Shown one piece after another: positions 31,670 to 41,724 of a stretch of 64,000 nt of DNA. Position numbers and translations under genes: made by a program. The stretch lies in assembly GCA_963734625.1 (NCBI GenBank), contig CAVTHW010000020.1, positions 186,001 through 250,000 on the forward strand. Reading direction: 5' to 3'. The notes below the pieces were generated by a model. It saw nothing but the letters and a program-made list of their open reading frames with translations. It had not been told where the DNA came from and ran no database searches. Positions within the stretch are counted from its first letter, which is position 1. Every line of letters begins with the position of its first letter. Origin of the DNA: CAVTHW01 sp963734625. Its GTDB lineage: Bacteria > Acidobacteriota > Terriglobia > Bryobacterales > Bryobacteraceae.

Positions 31670-34590
31670 CTATTGGCTGGGCCGGTAGACCGGGATGGAG
31701 ACGGGGTTACTGATGTAGGATGCCTGGAAAATCAGGAGTTGCGTCTGGGCGTCCGTCTGCAAGTTGACGTTTAGCTCCATTTGAATTTCATAGACGCCCA
31801 CCCACCCCGGTTTCAAGCCCGCGGCCAAGATCTGATTGGACTGGGCCGTCGCTGTCGAAGCTACCGCGCTCACGGGATCGTTGAACACCGGTCCCTGGTA
31901 GGCCGCGCCGGTTTGGATCGAGAGGCGGGCCGCATCCGGCGTTACCAGGCCCAGACCCGTGGCGTAGATGACAATCGTCTCACCGGGCAGGGCCGGGTTG
32001 TCCGGGGTGACCAAGCTGCCGGCCTCGTTGGCGCAACAGAGCGTGGGTCTGAAGGCCGCAATAATCACGTCGGACCCGGATGAGTAGCCACCGGCGACCG
32101 GAATCCCGTTGCCCGCCGGACCAGGAACGCGCGCCCTGAGCCGGACACGCGAGTAATACATGGATGGCGAAGCCTCTACGACTGGATCATCCTGGTTGAT
32201 CAGGGCCACCAGCGCGTCCCGGATTGACACGAGAGTATCGTCGGTCTGCACTACGTAACTGTAGGTGCGATCCTCAATGGTGACGCTGACGACGTTTCCG
32301 GCAGTTACAGTGCCATCCACTGAGACCGTGCCGGTAGCATAGCTGCTGTAATGCAGAGCGACCGCGGCGCGGGGCTCGTCCCCTTCAAACGCAAAAATGC
32401 CGGGATTCTGGTTGACGACGGGCACGGCTACGGCATTCGTGGCAACCACGCTGCCGTCGGACCGCTCAATCCTGACGTAGGCGCTCAAGCTCCTGCGGCC
32501 ATACGTTTCAAACGGGATTTGTGCGTTGATCTGCGTCGGCGAGACGTACAGCAAAGGCGCGCGGACGCCATCGAAGTAGACCTGAACGCCGCCCAGCGTG
32601 GTGGGAAGAGGATCGGCGCCCGGAGTCGGAACGGCCACCTGGTCCGCGAGGTTCTGCCCCAAGATCATGACCAGCGTGCCTGGGGCGATTCTAACCGCGC
32701 TGTCACCGTACTGCAGCACCGTACTGGACGCGGTCACAGTAAGCCCTGTATCCGTTGAGTTCTCGACCGCAATCGGAATCTGGTTCCCAAGGTCTCCTTC
32801 GACTCTGGCGGTCAAAACGATTCGCCCCAGATCGAAGTTCGGAGTAGAGAGGACGAAAGGATCTCCGGAGCCGGCGTTGATCAGGTCGAGGAGCGCCTGA
32901 ATAACTTGTTTGTCGTGTCCCCGCTAACGGCGGTGTAGGCGTAATCCGTGCCGGCGATGGTGAGCGTGACTTTGTCGCCTTGCTTGGGAGTCCCAACGAA
33001 GTCGAAGAATCCCGAGGAGTGGATCCTCCGGCTGGCGCTATTTCGGACCCCGGCGTAGGGGATACCGATCTCTCCCATCGTGAACACCATGACGCGGCGG
33101 TTGAACGGGTCAGCCACGTACAGGTTCAGGCCGTCCCAAGCCAGTGACAGGGGGGTTCGCACCACATCGGCCGCCGCCCGAACGGAGTTGACGATGTCAA
33201 TGCTCTTCTGGTCATAAATACTGCTCTGCTCGGAGACCATGTTCACCCTGCCGGAAGGCTGGCCCAGAATGATGTCGGCCGCCTGGCCGTTCGCGGTTGG
33301 GACCTGCCTGTAGACCAGGATGCGATCGTTGCCTCCGTCGGCGATGAACAGCCACTTCCCGTCGGAAAGCGCGTAACGGGGGAAATCCATGGTGGCGGAG
33401 CACCGGGTGGGGTAGGACTGTACGGTTAGCGTGCCGCTCAGCGGGCCGAAGTTCAGAGAATTCACGCCGATCGAAAAGGTGTCCGCGCTTATCGCCGTGA
33501 CGATGAAGCGCCCGTTTACCGCAGCCCAATTGCCCGTGGCTCCGGAAATCGTGACCGCCTGGCCCGAGCTCAGCTGGTGGTCGGTGACAGTAAAAGTCGC
33601 AAATACCCCATTTGTGGCGGCGCTGACGGAAAGCGTGCTGCCGGTACTCTCGCAAACCGCGGCGGAGTTGTTGGCTATGGAGCCGGTCATGTCCGACTGG
33701 CCGACCACCACATCCGCCGGCTGCCGGTTGAAGGTGGGAATAGAGTTCCATATGAGGACGCGGCTGGACCCGAGGTCGGCCACGTAAACCCTCAGGCCGT
33801 CGGAGGTGACCGACACCGGGCTGGTCAGGGTTTGCGCGGTGACGTTCTCCTGCACCTTGGTCAGGTCCGGCTGCACCAGAGTGTCGAAACCCGGCTGGCC
33901 CAGAACCAGGTCGGCTGGCGTCCCATTCGAGGTGGGAATCGAGTTCCAGATCAAGACCCGGTTGTTGTACGTGTCGGCGACAAACAGCTTCCCGTCTTGT
34001 ATCCACACCCCTTGGGGACCGCTCAGGCTGCTGGCGGTCGGCGGCCGCATGCCCGCCGCACTGGTGAAGTCCGGCTGACCCAGAACCACATCCGGCGCCG
34101 TCTGGCTTACCGTTGGAATCTTGTTCCAAATCAGCACCCGGTTATTGTCCGAATCCGCCACGGCGAGCCTGACACCGTCGCTGGCCACCGCGGTGGGAGA
34201 ATGCAACGTAGTACTCGTGGGAGGCAGTTTGTAGCCCGTGGTGTCGAAGTCCGGCTGACCCAGAACAACGGTGGCCGTCCCTCCGCAAACGTTGCAGATA
34301 CTTACGTCCGGTAGCACATCGGTCGGCCTGGGCATACTGGCGGCAAGGTCGCCAAAGATCAGCACGCGATGGTTGAACGGATCGGCGCCGATGCGGTTGG
34401 AGTCGGCCACGATCAGCATATTGTTGGCGTAGGCCACTCCGCCCACAGCGCCGAGTCGCGAGGAACTGGCGCCCGATTCTTGCGCGCTGAAGGCGGTTTG
34501 GCCAAACACAAACCTCGCGCCCTGACCGGTCATGAAGTCGGCGGAAAAACCCGCAGACACAGCTAAAAGGAAGATGGCAAAGAACTTCAT
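31670..34590 (-). CDS. Secreted NHL-propeller protein with TIGR03437 (Solibacter) C-terminal domain, frameshifted near 32905
   Basis: About 973 residues from ATG 34590: a signal peptide (MKFFAIFLLAVSAGFS), then NHL-type repeats each ending NNRVLIWN(K/S)IPT and VVLGQPDF. A second section (AVTISGATGNWAAVNGRF) and more NHL blades follow. The C-terminal domain is of TIGR03437 type (RIAPGTLVMILGQNLADQ, LLYVSPTQINAQIPFE, PGETIVIYATGLGLVTP, GWVGVYEIQMEL). Two copies of a T-x-x-Y-x-Y-x-V/A...I-x-x-A-L module occur, one inside that domain. The frame changes near 32905; adding one G (AACAAGGTTATTC) restores it. It is divergent from the next gene. Confidence 0.85.
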
Positions 34591-34639
34591 GGTTAAATAT
34601 GGGAAAACCGACCTCTCAGTATAGCAGGAGCCCCTATCA

Positions 34640-35770
34640 ATGCTAAAATTAGCAAATCCTTCCCGGGAGAGCGATTCCTTTCCGGAGTTTAGAAGCATGA
34701 ATGTAGGGAGTGCAGCACTCGGTTCGACGTCGCGAGTTTCAAAGTGGTTTCTGGAATCCGGCATCCAGGACTCTTCGGGGGGCGTGGCCCGCTACTACCG
34801 CTTCGATACCCGGGAGATGCCTGCCATTTCCACCGAAATCACCGGCTACGCAGCCGCCACACTGGCCTATCTGCACCGCCGGACAGGCGACGTCCAGTGC
34901 CTGGAGGCAGCCAGGCGCGCGGGTCTGTTCCTCACGCGCGCGGCATGGAGCGACGAATTCGGTACAATCCCCTTCGAATGGGGACACGGCACGGCTCCGG
35001 CCTACTTCTTCGATCTGGGGATCATCGCCCGCGGCCTCACGACCCTCTGGCGGCATACGCAGGATGCAGAGTTTCTGGTTACCGCGCGAGCGTGCGCCCG
35101 CTCCATGGCGCGCGACTTCCGGCAGCCATCGGGTTACTGCACCGCGCTGCACCTTCCCGGAAAGGTACAGGTCCCAGCCGGCGGCCGCTGGTCGGGCCAG
35201 CCGGGCTGCTACCAGTTAAAGCCCGCCATGATTTGGGCCGAACTCGGCGACCCGGACTACACGCCGCTCTATGATGCCGCCCTGGACGGATTTCTGCCAG
35301 ATCACTCGTCTTTTCCCGAGGCGGATCCGGATCAGGGACGCGTCATGGACCGTTTGCATGCGTACTGCTATTTTCTAGAGGGTTTGCTGCCCCGCGCTTC
35401 GCGGCCCGAGTGCTCCCGGGCGCTCAAAAACGGGATTCTGCGGGTTGAGACTCTGCTGCGGCGGATCGCGCCCGGCTTCGAGCGCTCCGACGTTCGCGCC
35501 CAACTCTTCCGGTTGCGGCTGTACGCCGCCGCTGAGCGCATCCTCCCCCTGGATCCGGATGCGGCCGAGGCGGAAGCCAGCCTCATCCGCGGCTTTCAGC
35601 TCGACTCCGACGACCCGCGCGTCGACGGCGCATTTTGTTTCGGGCGGAAAGGGAGCGCTCTCATGCCGTTCGCCAATCCGGCCTCCACCGCTTTCTGCGT
35701 TCAGGCTCTGGAGATGTGGGAGCAGTACCAGCGCGGCGAGTTCCGTCCAGACCCGCCGGATCTGATCTGA
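34640..35770 (+). CDS. Alpha/alpha-toroid (six-hairpin)-like protein
   Basis: A 376-residue protein with an AGGAG site 9 bases before ATG 34640. It reads as repeated pairs of helices with aromatic-rich loops: ISTEITGYAAATLAYLHRRTGD, GTAPAYFFDLGIIARGLTTLWRHT, CYQLKPAMIWAELGD, VMDRLHAYCYFLEGLL and ASTAFCVQALEMWEQY. That pattern fits N-acyl-glucosamine epimerase-like or glycosidase-like (alpha/alpha) toroids, which act on sugars. No export signal is clear, and I see no decisive catalytic motif. Confidence 0.68.
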   Translation: MLKLANPSRESDSFPEFRSMNVGSAALGSTSRVSKWFLESGIQDSSGGVARYYRFDTREMPAISTEITGYAAATLAYLHRRTGDVQCLEAARRAGLFLTRAAWSDEFGTIPFEWGHGTAPAYFFDLGIIARGLTTLWRHTQDAEFLVTARACARSMARDFRQPSGYCTALHLPGKVQVPAGGRWSGQPGCYQLKPAMIWAELGDPDYTPLYDAALDGFLPDHSSFPEADPDQGRVMDRLHAYCYFLEGLLPRASRPECSRALKNGILRVETLLRRIAPGFERSDVRAQLFRLRLYAAAERILPLDPDAAEAEASLIRGFQLDSDDPRVDGAFCFGRKGSALMPFANPASTAFCVQALEMWEQYQRGEFRPDPPDLI

Positions 35771-35805
35771 GGCGGATTCAGATCCGGGTCACGGCACGCA
35801 TCCGC

Positions 35806-37419
35806 CTACGGTATTGCCTTCAACTCGAGGTCTGCCGCCGCGCCTTCGCGCATCGTGATTGGCATGCCTTGCTCCTCCACCGGCTTCAGAAAGTCCGGGT
35901 CCATCCACGCCCCGTTCTCCACGTCATCCCAAGCAAAGACCTTGAACTCGCCCGGGGGAAGGTTCGCCAGGGTGAACCGGCCGCGCTGATCCGTCAGGGC
36001 GGTCCGGTAGAACTCCGGCCGCTCAAACAGCTTCTGATTCTGCGGGACCAGCGCAATCGTCACGCCCGCGCCGGCGCCTGCCACGGAACCGCGGATCGTC
36101 GCCGCCTTCGTGCTCAAGACGACTACCAGCGACTGCTCCGGCTCTTGCGTGAACTCGACGCCGTCTTCGAGCACATCTCCCTTACCGAGCCGGATGGATT
36201 TCACATAGTAGCCTTCCGGCAGTCCAGTGACGGAAACGAAGTACCGGTCGGCGTTGACGTCGGGGAGCGAGAAGCCGCCATCCTCGCCCACGTCGGCGCT
36301 GCGCGCCAATCTCACGTCCGGCAGGGCGTCCTGCATCGCCAGGGACACCTTGAGCCCTGGCGGAATCGCGCCATCCTCCACACTTAAGCGGCCCTGCACC
36401 GAAAACGGTGGATTGATCGCCAGCTCCAGATCCTCCACTGGGCCGTCCACCTCGACCACATGCCTGGCCGCCACGGCGCGCCCTGCAGGATTGATCCCCG
36501 TCGCGATCACCGACAAGCGCCCGCGCGGCACGGCCCCGAGTCCAAACTGCCCTCCCCCTTCCGGACGAAGTATGAGAGTCATTGGCACTTCGCCACTCAT
36601 GCCGCTGGCCGGAGGGCGCGTAACCGATGAGGTCCCGAAGATCTTGTCCGCTGCGGTTCACGACGCGCCCGCGAATCCCGAAGGCGGCACTCTGAATTGC
36701 CCGAACCTCCACTCCAGAGACCGTCGCGCCGGCGGCCACCTCCAGGACCTCCGCCTCGCGCGCATCCAAGGTGGAGGGATAGAAGGTCGTCTGAAATGGT
36801 TCGGGTGCACTCCCCGAGAGGTCTCGCAGAGTCACGTTCAGGGACAACGGCATCGCCACTACGTAGTAGCGACCCGGCTCCAGGCCGGACAACCGGAACT
36901 CGCCCAGGTCGTTGGGCATGCCGCTGCCGAGGCTACGTTTGAGCTGCTTCTTGCCATTCACGTACACCACTCGCGCCGCATACACCATGAAATCTCCGCC
37001 GAGTTCCCCATTCGGCTGTACGACACGTCCCGTGATCACTCCCTGCGGTTGCAGCCTGAACTCCATCCCGGCCTTCCTTTCCCCTGGAGCGAGACGCAGG
37101 GGCGCGCCGGCCGGGCTGGAGCGCCGCGCGCCGTAGACGGCTTTCAAGTACCCCGGGAGTTCAGCGCTGAATGTGTACGCGCCGGGTTCGATCCCGCGAA
37201 GGCGAATTCGCCCGATTCGTCGGTCATGGTCACGAAGGAAATGCGCGCCGCTTGCGCCGCCCCTGGCGCCGCCGGCATAAGCTTCAACTTGGCATCCGGG
37301 AGCGGCTCCCCCGCCGCGCTGACCACCCTGCCCTCCACCGAGCAGAGGGCGTCCGGCTTTACGGGGATGTTCTGCGCGGCCAGCGCTCCGCAGAACAGGC
37401 ACAGGCTCAGGGTTCTCAT
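35806..37419 (-). CDS. Exported protein with carboxypeptidase-regulatory-like repeats, frameshifted twice
   Basis: From ATG 37419: a signal peptide (TLSLCLFCGALAAQ) and CarboxypepD_reg-like beta-sandwich modules (VEGRVVSAAGEPLPDAKLKL, GVITGRVVQPNGELGGDFMVYA, RGRVVNRSGQ, VQGRLSVEDG, IRGSVAGAGAGVTIAL), ending LEGFKVFAW-like (FKVFAWDDVENGAW). It is a close relative of the C-terminal half of the adjacent BlaR1-type protein. Frames change near 37195 (one base missing in GCCTTCGCGGG) and 36650. It starts 3 bases after that protein's stop, so it is the third gene of the BlaI operon. Function is unknown. Confidence 0.8.
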
Positions 37420-37422
37420 AGC

Positions 37423-40227
37423 TTATTGCTCCGCGGGGATAACCCGAAGTTCCACCATCTGCGAACCGCCGTCACGCAGAGTGACGCTCTTGCCCTTGCT
37501 TTCGAGCGGCTTGAGAAACTCGGCGCTAACCCACGGCTCCCCATCCACTCGCGTCCACGCGTAAACCTTGTACTCGCCGGGGATCAGACCAGTCAATTTG
37601 AAATTACCGGATGGATCGGTTCTCGACGACCGGTAGAACAGCGGCTGCCTCTGTCTCCCCGCTTCCTGGGGCACGAGCGCCACGGTGGCCTCCGCCACGG
37701 CAGCGCCATTGCCATCTTTCACCGACCCCACGATGGCGGCCGCCGTGCCGCCTAATACGATTTGCAGCGGGGCGGGTGCGCCGCCGGTCAGATCGATTCC
37801 ATTCTCCAGCGCGTCCACGTCTCCAAACCGCGCCGATTTGACGTAGAACTCCTCGGGCAGGTTCTGAATCTCCAGAACGTACCGCTCCGGGTTGACCTCG
37901 GTGAGCCGGAAAGCGCCGTTCTCTTCGGGAGCCGCGGGGTTCACCGTGAAACCGAAAATCTGCCGCCAGGGCGTGCGAAGTCCGACCTTGAGGGATCGGA
38001 CGTCCAGTTTCTTGTCGCCTTCCACTCGCACCGCTCCGGGAATTTCGTACGCACCGGGAACCAGGATGCTCAGGTTGTCGACGGGCGCCTGCCCGACGGT
38101 AATCGCTTGCCGCACGTAGCACCATCGTGAAGTCTGGAGCAACAAACGCACATCTATCGTATAGGGGCCCTGCGGCACGCCGCGAAATTCGAATTCGCCC
38201 TGCGGGCCAGCCGTCGCGTTCGCGCCGAAAACCCCGGCGACACCCGATGAAGTCAGAACCGCCATCGTCGCCCGCGCCGGCACGCCGGTTTGGTTCACAA
38301 TGCGCCCGCTCACGCGCGTGACGCGCGATTTGACCACCGTAATGTTTACGCCGCCGATCGTCTGCCCGGCCGCCACTTCCACCGGGATGGCGGCGTTCGG
38401 GTCGGCGGTTCCAGGGTAGTACGAGGTGACGTAGTCCTCCTGGCGCGGCTTGGCGGAGCGGTCCTGCTCGGCATCACCGGCGCTACGCGCGGCGGCGACC
38501 TGGATGTAGTAGCGCCCCGGCGGCAGTCCGGAGAGCCTGTATTCTCCGGCATCGTTGCTCACGGGCGAGCCTTGCGCCTCCACCATGACCCGCCGTCCAC
38601 CCACGTACTTGAACACGAGCGGAGTGACGTTATAGCCCGCCATGGGTCCGCCGTTGCGGTTGACCACCCGGCCCTCGATGAAGCCGCGCGGCATCAGCGT
38701 GAGGTCGATGCCGGCCGCCTTCTGTCCGGCAGTGAGAGTCAGGACCCTCGCGGCGCTCGGCCAATAGCTGGAACTCACGAAACGGGAATTCGAGGCGTAA
38801 ACCTGGTACTGTCCCGGGTCCACGCCCTTGGCTTCGTACTTGCCCGTTTCGTCCGTAACGGTTCTGTACACTCTCTGCCCAGCCGGGGCGGCGCCTTGGC
38901 TGCGAATGTAAATCGTGTACTTGCCTACCGGTTCGCCTGTCGCGGCGTTCGTGACCTTGCCTCCGAACGTGCAAAGATCTTCTGGCCGAACTGCGGTGGC
39001 CGGAGCCTGCGACGGCGGAGCGTTAGCAGCCGGCCGCGCCGGATCCGGGATTGAGATGATCTGCGTTTGAGCCAGCGCCGCCGCCGCTAACCCGGGGATG
39101 CGTGTCAGCGCAGCGGGCAATCCGGGCGGTGCGACGAAAGCCAGGAGTCCGGGCGAGCGTCCGCCCATCCACGCCAGGAGCGCCAGCGCCACGACCACCG
39201 CGGCGAGCCGCGCCCGAAGCAGGCGCGTGCCGGTGTGGCGCGTCCGGTCCAGAAGCGTCTCGACCCGGCGCGCCAGTTGCGACCGGCCCACCGCGGCAGC
39301 CATCGCCGGGGACGGTCTCTTGCCGCGGTTCAATTCCACCATGCGGGTGAGGCACGCTGCGTAGCCTCGCGATTGACCCGTGGCCGCCAGCACGAAATCG
39401 TCGCAGGCGATCTCGCGCTCCAGGTCGATTCGCCGGCCGATCCACCACGCTACGGGATGCAGCGCCAGCAGGGCTTCGAGCGCCCTCTGGGCGCACACGG
39501 CGTAGTCGTCGTAACGCGCGAGATGTGCGGCCTCGTGCAACCCGATCTGCTCCACGGCGTGCTCGTCCATCTCCTCGAACAGCCGCGCCGGAAACAGGAT
39601 GGAAGGCCGCAGCGGGCCGACTGCCGCCGGGATGCCGATCTCCGTGGAGGACGCCAGGCGCACGCCGCGCCGTCTTGACCCGCACCGCGCCAGCCAGCGG
39701 TCCGCCAACCCACCGAATGCCGCCGGTGCATCCGAAGCCCGCGCGCTAGTGCGCTGGAGCGAGAGCCAACTGAACGCGAGCCGGAGGAGCATCGCCGCGC
39801 TCGCCGCCAGCCACACTATCGCGAGCCAGCGGGTCCACTCGCCGGCCGGAATTTCGACCGGAAAGCGCGGCGTAGAAACGGACCCCGCAATCATCTCCGT
39901 GCTCGCCGCAACCGGTGGCAGGTCCTCCTCCTGCCCACCGCCGCTAGCCAGACCGGAACCTTCTACCACTTCCGTACTAGCCACTGCAGGAGAAGTTTGG
40001 AACGCCGTCAAAGCGGCAGGCGGCGCCGCAGGCACCGGACGCGAACTCCCTGCCAGGAACAGCGCCGGGAGAACCGCCGCCACTATCAATGCGGCCCACC
40101 ACGCCACATAGCGCGTGGCTGCGTTCAGAACGCGCCGCGGAGCGAGTCGCAGAGCGGCCCACAAAACCGCCGCTGCCACGCCACTCAGAATGGTTCCATT
40201 GATCAGGGCTGCAAGCAGCGAATTCAT
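37423..40227 (-). CDS. BlaR1/MecR1-type M56 membrane metallopeptidase fused to carboxypeptidase-regulatory-like domains
   Basis: A 934-residue protein. Residues 1-390 form the BlaR1-like part: N-terminal membrane helices (INGTILSGVAAAVLWAALRL, WWAALIVAAVLPALFLAG, WLAIVWLAASAAMLLRLAF), then the zinc motif HEAAH, ALHPVAWWIGRR and EREIACDDFVL of M56 peptidases, and a further helix (AVVVALALLAWMG). Instead of a penicillin-binding sensor, the C-terminal half carries beta-sandwich modules of the CarboxypepD_reg type (GKVTNAATGEPVGKYTIYI, EGRVVNRNGGPMAGY, SGRIVNQTG). In BlaR1 systems, ligand sensing triggers cleavage of the BlaI repressor. It overlaps blaI by 4 bases (ATGA). Confidence 0.92.
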   Translation of the reverse strand: MNSLLAALINGTILSGVAAAVLWAALRLAPRRVLNAATRYVAWWAALIVAAVLPALFLAGSSRPVPAAPPAALTAFQTSPAVASTEVVEGSGLASGGGQEEDLPPVAASTEMIAGSVSTPRFPVEIPAGEWTRWLAIVWLAASAAMLLRLAFSWLSLQRTSARASDAPAAFGGLADRWLARCGSRRRGVRLASSTEIGIPAAVGPLRPSILFPARLFEEMDEHAVEQIGLHEAAHLARYDDYAVCAQRALEALLALHPVAWWIGRRIDLEREIACDDFVLAATGQSRGYAACLTRMVELNRGKRPSPAMAAAVGRSQLARRVETLLDRTRHTGTRLLRARLAAVVVALALLAWMGGRSPGLLAFVAPPGLPAALTRIPGLAAAALAQTQIISIPDPARPAANAPPSQAPATAVRPEDLCTFGGKVTNAATGEPVGKYTIYIRSQGAAPAGQRVYRTVTDETGKYEAKGVDPGQYQVYASNSRFVSSSYWPSAARVLTLTAGQKAAGIDLTLMPRGFIEGRVVNRNGGPMAGYNVTPLVFKYVGGRRVMVEAQGSPVSNDAGEYRLSGLPPGRYYIQVAAARSAGDAEQDRSAKPRQEDYVTSYYPGTADPNAAIPVEVAAGQTIGGVNITVVKSRVTRVSGRIVNQTGVPARATMAVLTSSGVAGVFGANATAGPQGEFEFRGVPQGPYTIDVRLLLQTSRWCYVRQAITVGQAPVDNLSILVPGAYEIPGAVRVEGDKKLDVRSLKVGLRTPWRQIFGFTVNPAAPEENGAFRLTEVNPERYVLEIQNLPEEFYVKSARFGDVDALENGIDLTGGAPAPLQIVLGGTAAAIVGSVKDGNGAAVAEATVALVPQEAGRQRQPLFYRSSRTDPSGNFKLTGLIPGEYKVYAWTRVDGEPWVSAEFLKPLESKGKSVTLRDGGSQMVELRVIPAEQ

Positions 40228-40604
40228 GACTTGTCCTCCTCGATCAGCCGGCGCAGGCGCTTCAACTCACGCGCGTCGATTCCCTTGTCTTCCAGCAGTC
40301 TCAGCATCAACTGGTCGCGTGACCCGTCGAAGAACCGCCTCACAAGGTGCGAGACGGCGCTCTGGCGGGCTTGATCGCGCCCGATCACCGGCCGGTAAAC
40401 GAACGCCCTGCCTTCCTGGCGATGCGTCAAATAGCCCTTGTTCTCAAGAATGCGGAGCGTGGTGAGAACCGTGGAGTACGCCAGGGGAACGCTCTTAGGC
40501 AACGCCTCAACCACTTCCGAGACCGTTCCCTCCGCCTTCTCCCAGAGCACTTCAATCAGCCGAAGCTCGGCGTCTGTGAGCCCTGGACTGGCTTTCCTGG
40601 ACAA
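40224..40604 (-). CDS. BlaI/MecI/CopY-family repressor
   Basis: From TTG 40604, 7 bases after AGGAGG, the protein has 126 residues, the normal BlaI length. It has the winged-helix domain (LTDAELRLIEVLWEKAEGTVSEVVEALP, YSTVLTTLRILENKGYLTHRQEGRAFVYRP) and a C-terminal dimerisation region (HLVRRFFDGSRDQLMLRLLE). A track starting at 40622 (also TTG) would place the ribosome-binding site inside the gene, so it is less likely. It would repress its own operon through the sites at 40618 and 40670, and be cleaved or released by the overlapping M56 protease. Confidence 0.93.
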   Translation of the reverse strand: MSRKASPGLTDAELRLIEVLWEKAEGTVSEVVEALPKSVPLAYSTVLTTLRILENKGYLTHRQEGRAFVYRPVIGRDQARQSAVSHLVRRFFDGSRDQLMLRLLEDKGIDARELKRLRRLIEEDKS

Positions 40605-40617
40605 TCGGCTACCTCCT

Positions 40618-40687
40618 GACAATTAAAAGCTTAATAGATAAATTGATCTTAAGGCGGCTTGTACGGTTTGTCAATTAAATTCTTAAT
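40618..40687 (-). promoter_or_regulatory. blaI promoter with two BlaI-type operators
   Basis: On the minus strand the -35 is TTGACA (40669-40674) and the -10 TAAGAT (40646-40651), with a 17-base spacer. Two 18-base sites match at 15 of 18 positions: 40618-40635 (between +1 and the ribosome-binding site) and 40670-40687 (over the -35). Each has the dyad ATTAA-N4-TTAAT. Their placement blocks promoter use when occupied, as for BlaI-type repressors. The sites are read directly; their binding by this BlaI is inference. Confidence 0.75.
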
Positions 40688-40775
40688 GGCTGTTCGCAGC
40701 CGAACGCTGCTACGAAACGCGACTATCGGAAACCGGCTGCGGACGACCTGGCGGAACCCACCGAAGCGTGACAGC

Positions 40776-41034
40776 ATGATCGGAGGGTACAGGGAGGGAG
40801 AAGCGGCGCTTGTCGTTCTCGATCCGGTGCGGGGCTCCGAGATCCGCAAAACCCGGCCCTGCCTGGCCGTATCGCCGGACGAAATGAATCGTTATCTCGC
40901 CACGGTGATAGCGATCCCGCTGATTACCACAACCCGAGCCTGCCCCGCCCCCGTCAACATTCGGTTCCGAGGCAAAATGGGGCAGGCGGCGCCCGATCAG
41001 ATCCGCACTGTGGATAAGTCGCGCGTGAGCTCCC
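40776..41034 (+). pseudogene. MazF/PemK-type toxin remnant lacking its C-terminus
   Basis: From ATG 40776 the frame reads as MazF: a GYREGEAALVVLDPVRGSE start, KTRPCLAVSPDEMNRYLATVIAIPL, and GQAAPDQIRTVDKSRV. These are the central strands of the mRNA endoribonuclease. The final helix (usually about 20-25 residues after TVDK) is missing. Instead the same frame runs into the next gene with no stop. No complete antitoxin precedes it; a short tail (…ATKRDYRKPAADDLAEPTEA, stop at about 40770) in another frame might be its remnant. It is probably inactive. Confidence 0.65.
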
Positions 41035-41057
41035 GTGGAATGTGGGAAGATGCGGTC

Positions 41058-41705
41058 ATGGCAACCATCGGTCTCATCGGTGCCGGGCACATCGGAAGCC
41101 AGATCGCACGACTTGCCGTCGCAAACGGCTACAACGTCGTGATCAGCAATTCCCGCGGGCCGGAGAGCTTGTCGGGGCTCGTCGCGGAGCTCGGACCCAA
41201 CGCCCGCGCGGCAACTGCCGTCGAAGCGGCACAATCCGGAGACATCGTCGTGGTCACGGTTCCGTTGAAGAACTACCGCGCGGTGCCCGTCGAGCCGCTC
41301 GCGGGCAAGATCGTGATCGACACGAACAACTACTACCCTGAACGTGACGGCCACATTCCCGAGCTCGACAATGAATCGACCACGACGTCCGAGCTCCTGC
41401 AGGCACACCTGCCGAATTCGAAGGTCGTGAAGGCCTTCAACCATATCTACGCGGCCGCACTCACCACCGACGGGCAACCGGCCGGGACGAAGAATCGACG
41501 CGCGCTGGTGATCGCCGGTGATGACCAGGGGGCGAAGGCCGCGGTCACCCGTCTGCTCGATCAGTTCGGCTTCGACACGGTGGACGCAGGCCCGTTAAAA
41601 GAAGGGTGGCGCATCCAGCGAGACACTCCCGGGTACGGTCCCCGCCGCACGGCGGAGGAGCTGCGCAGAGACCTCGCGGCGGCCAGGCGGTACGCGGATC
41701 GGTAG
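41058..41705 (+). CDS. NADPH-dependent F420 reductase-like oxidoreductase
   Basis: A 215-residue Rossmann protein starting MATIGLIGAGHIGSQIARLAV (glycine motif GAGHIG) with VVISNSRGPESL downstream. It has the F420-NADP reductase layout (IVVVTVPLKNYRAVP, IVIDTNNYYPERDG, VVKAFNHIYA, and a final FDTVDAGPLKEGWRIQ). The family moves hydride between NADPH and cofactor F420, or acts on small substrates in F420-free bacteria. The frame has no stop after the upstream MazF fragment, so an N-terminally extended product is possible. I place the start at ATG 41058, where homology begins. The gene is often seen in actinobacteria, so transfer is plausible. Confidence 0.85.
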   Translation: MATIGLIGAGHIGSQIARLAVANGYNVVISNSRGPESLSGLVAELGPNARAATAVEAAQSGDIVVVTVPLKNYRAVPVEPLAGKIVIDTNNYYPERDGHIPELDNESTTTSELLQAHLPNSKVVKAFNHIYAAALTTDGQPAGTKNRRALVIAGDDQGAKAAVTRLLDQFGFDTVDAGPLKEGWRIQRDTPGYGPRRTAEELRRDLAAARRYADR

Positions 41706-41724
41706 GTACGGCGGGAGCGCTTCT

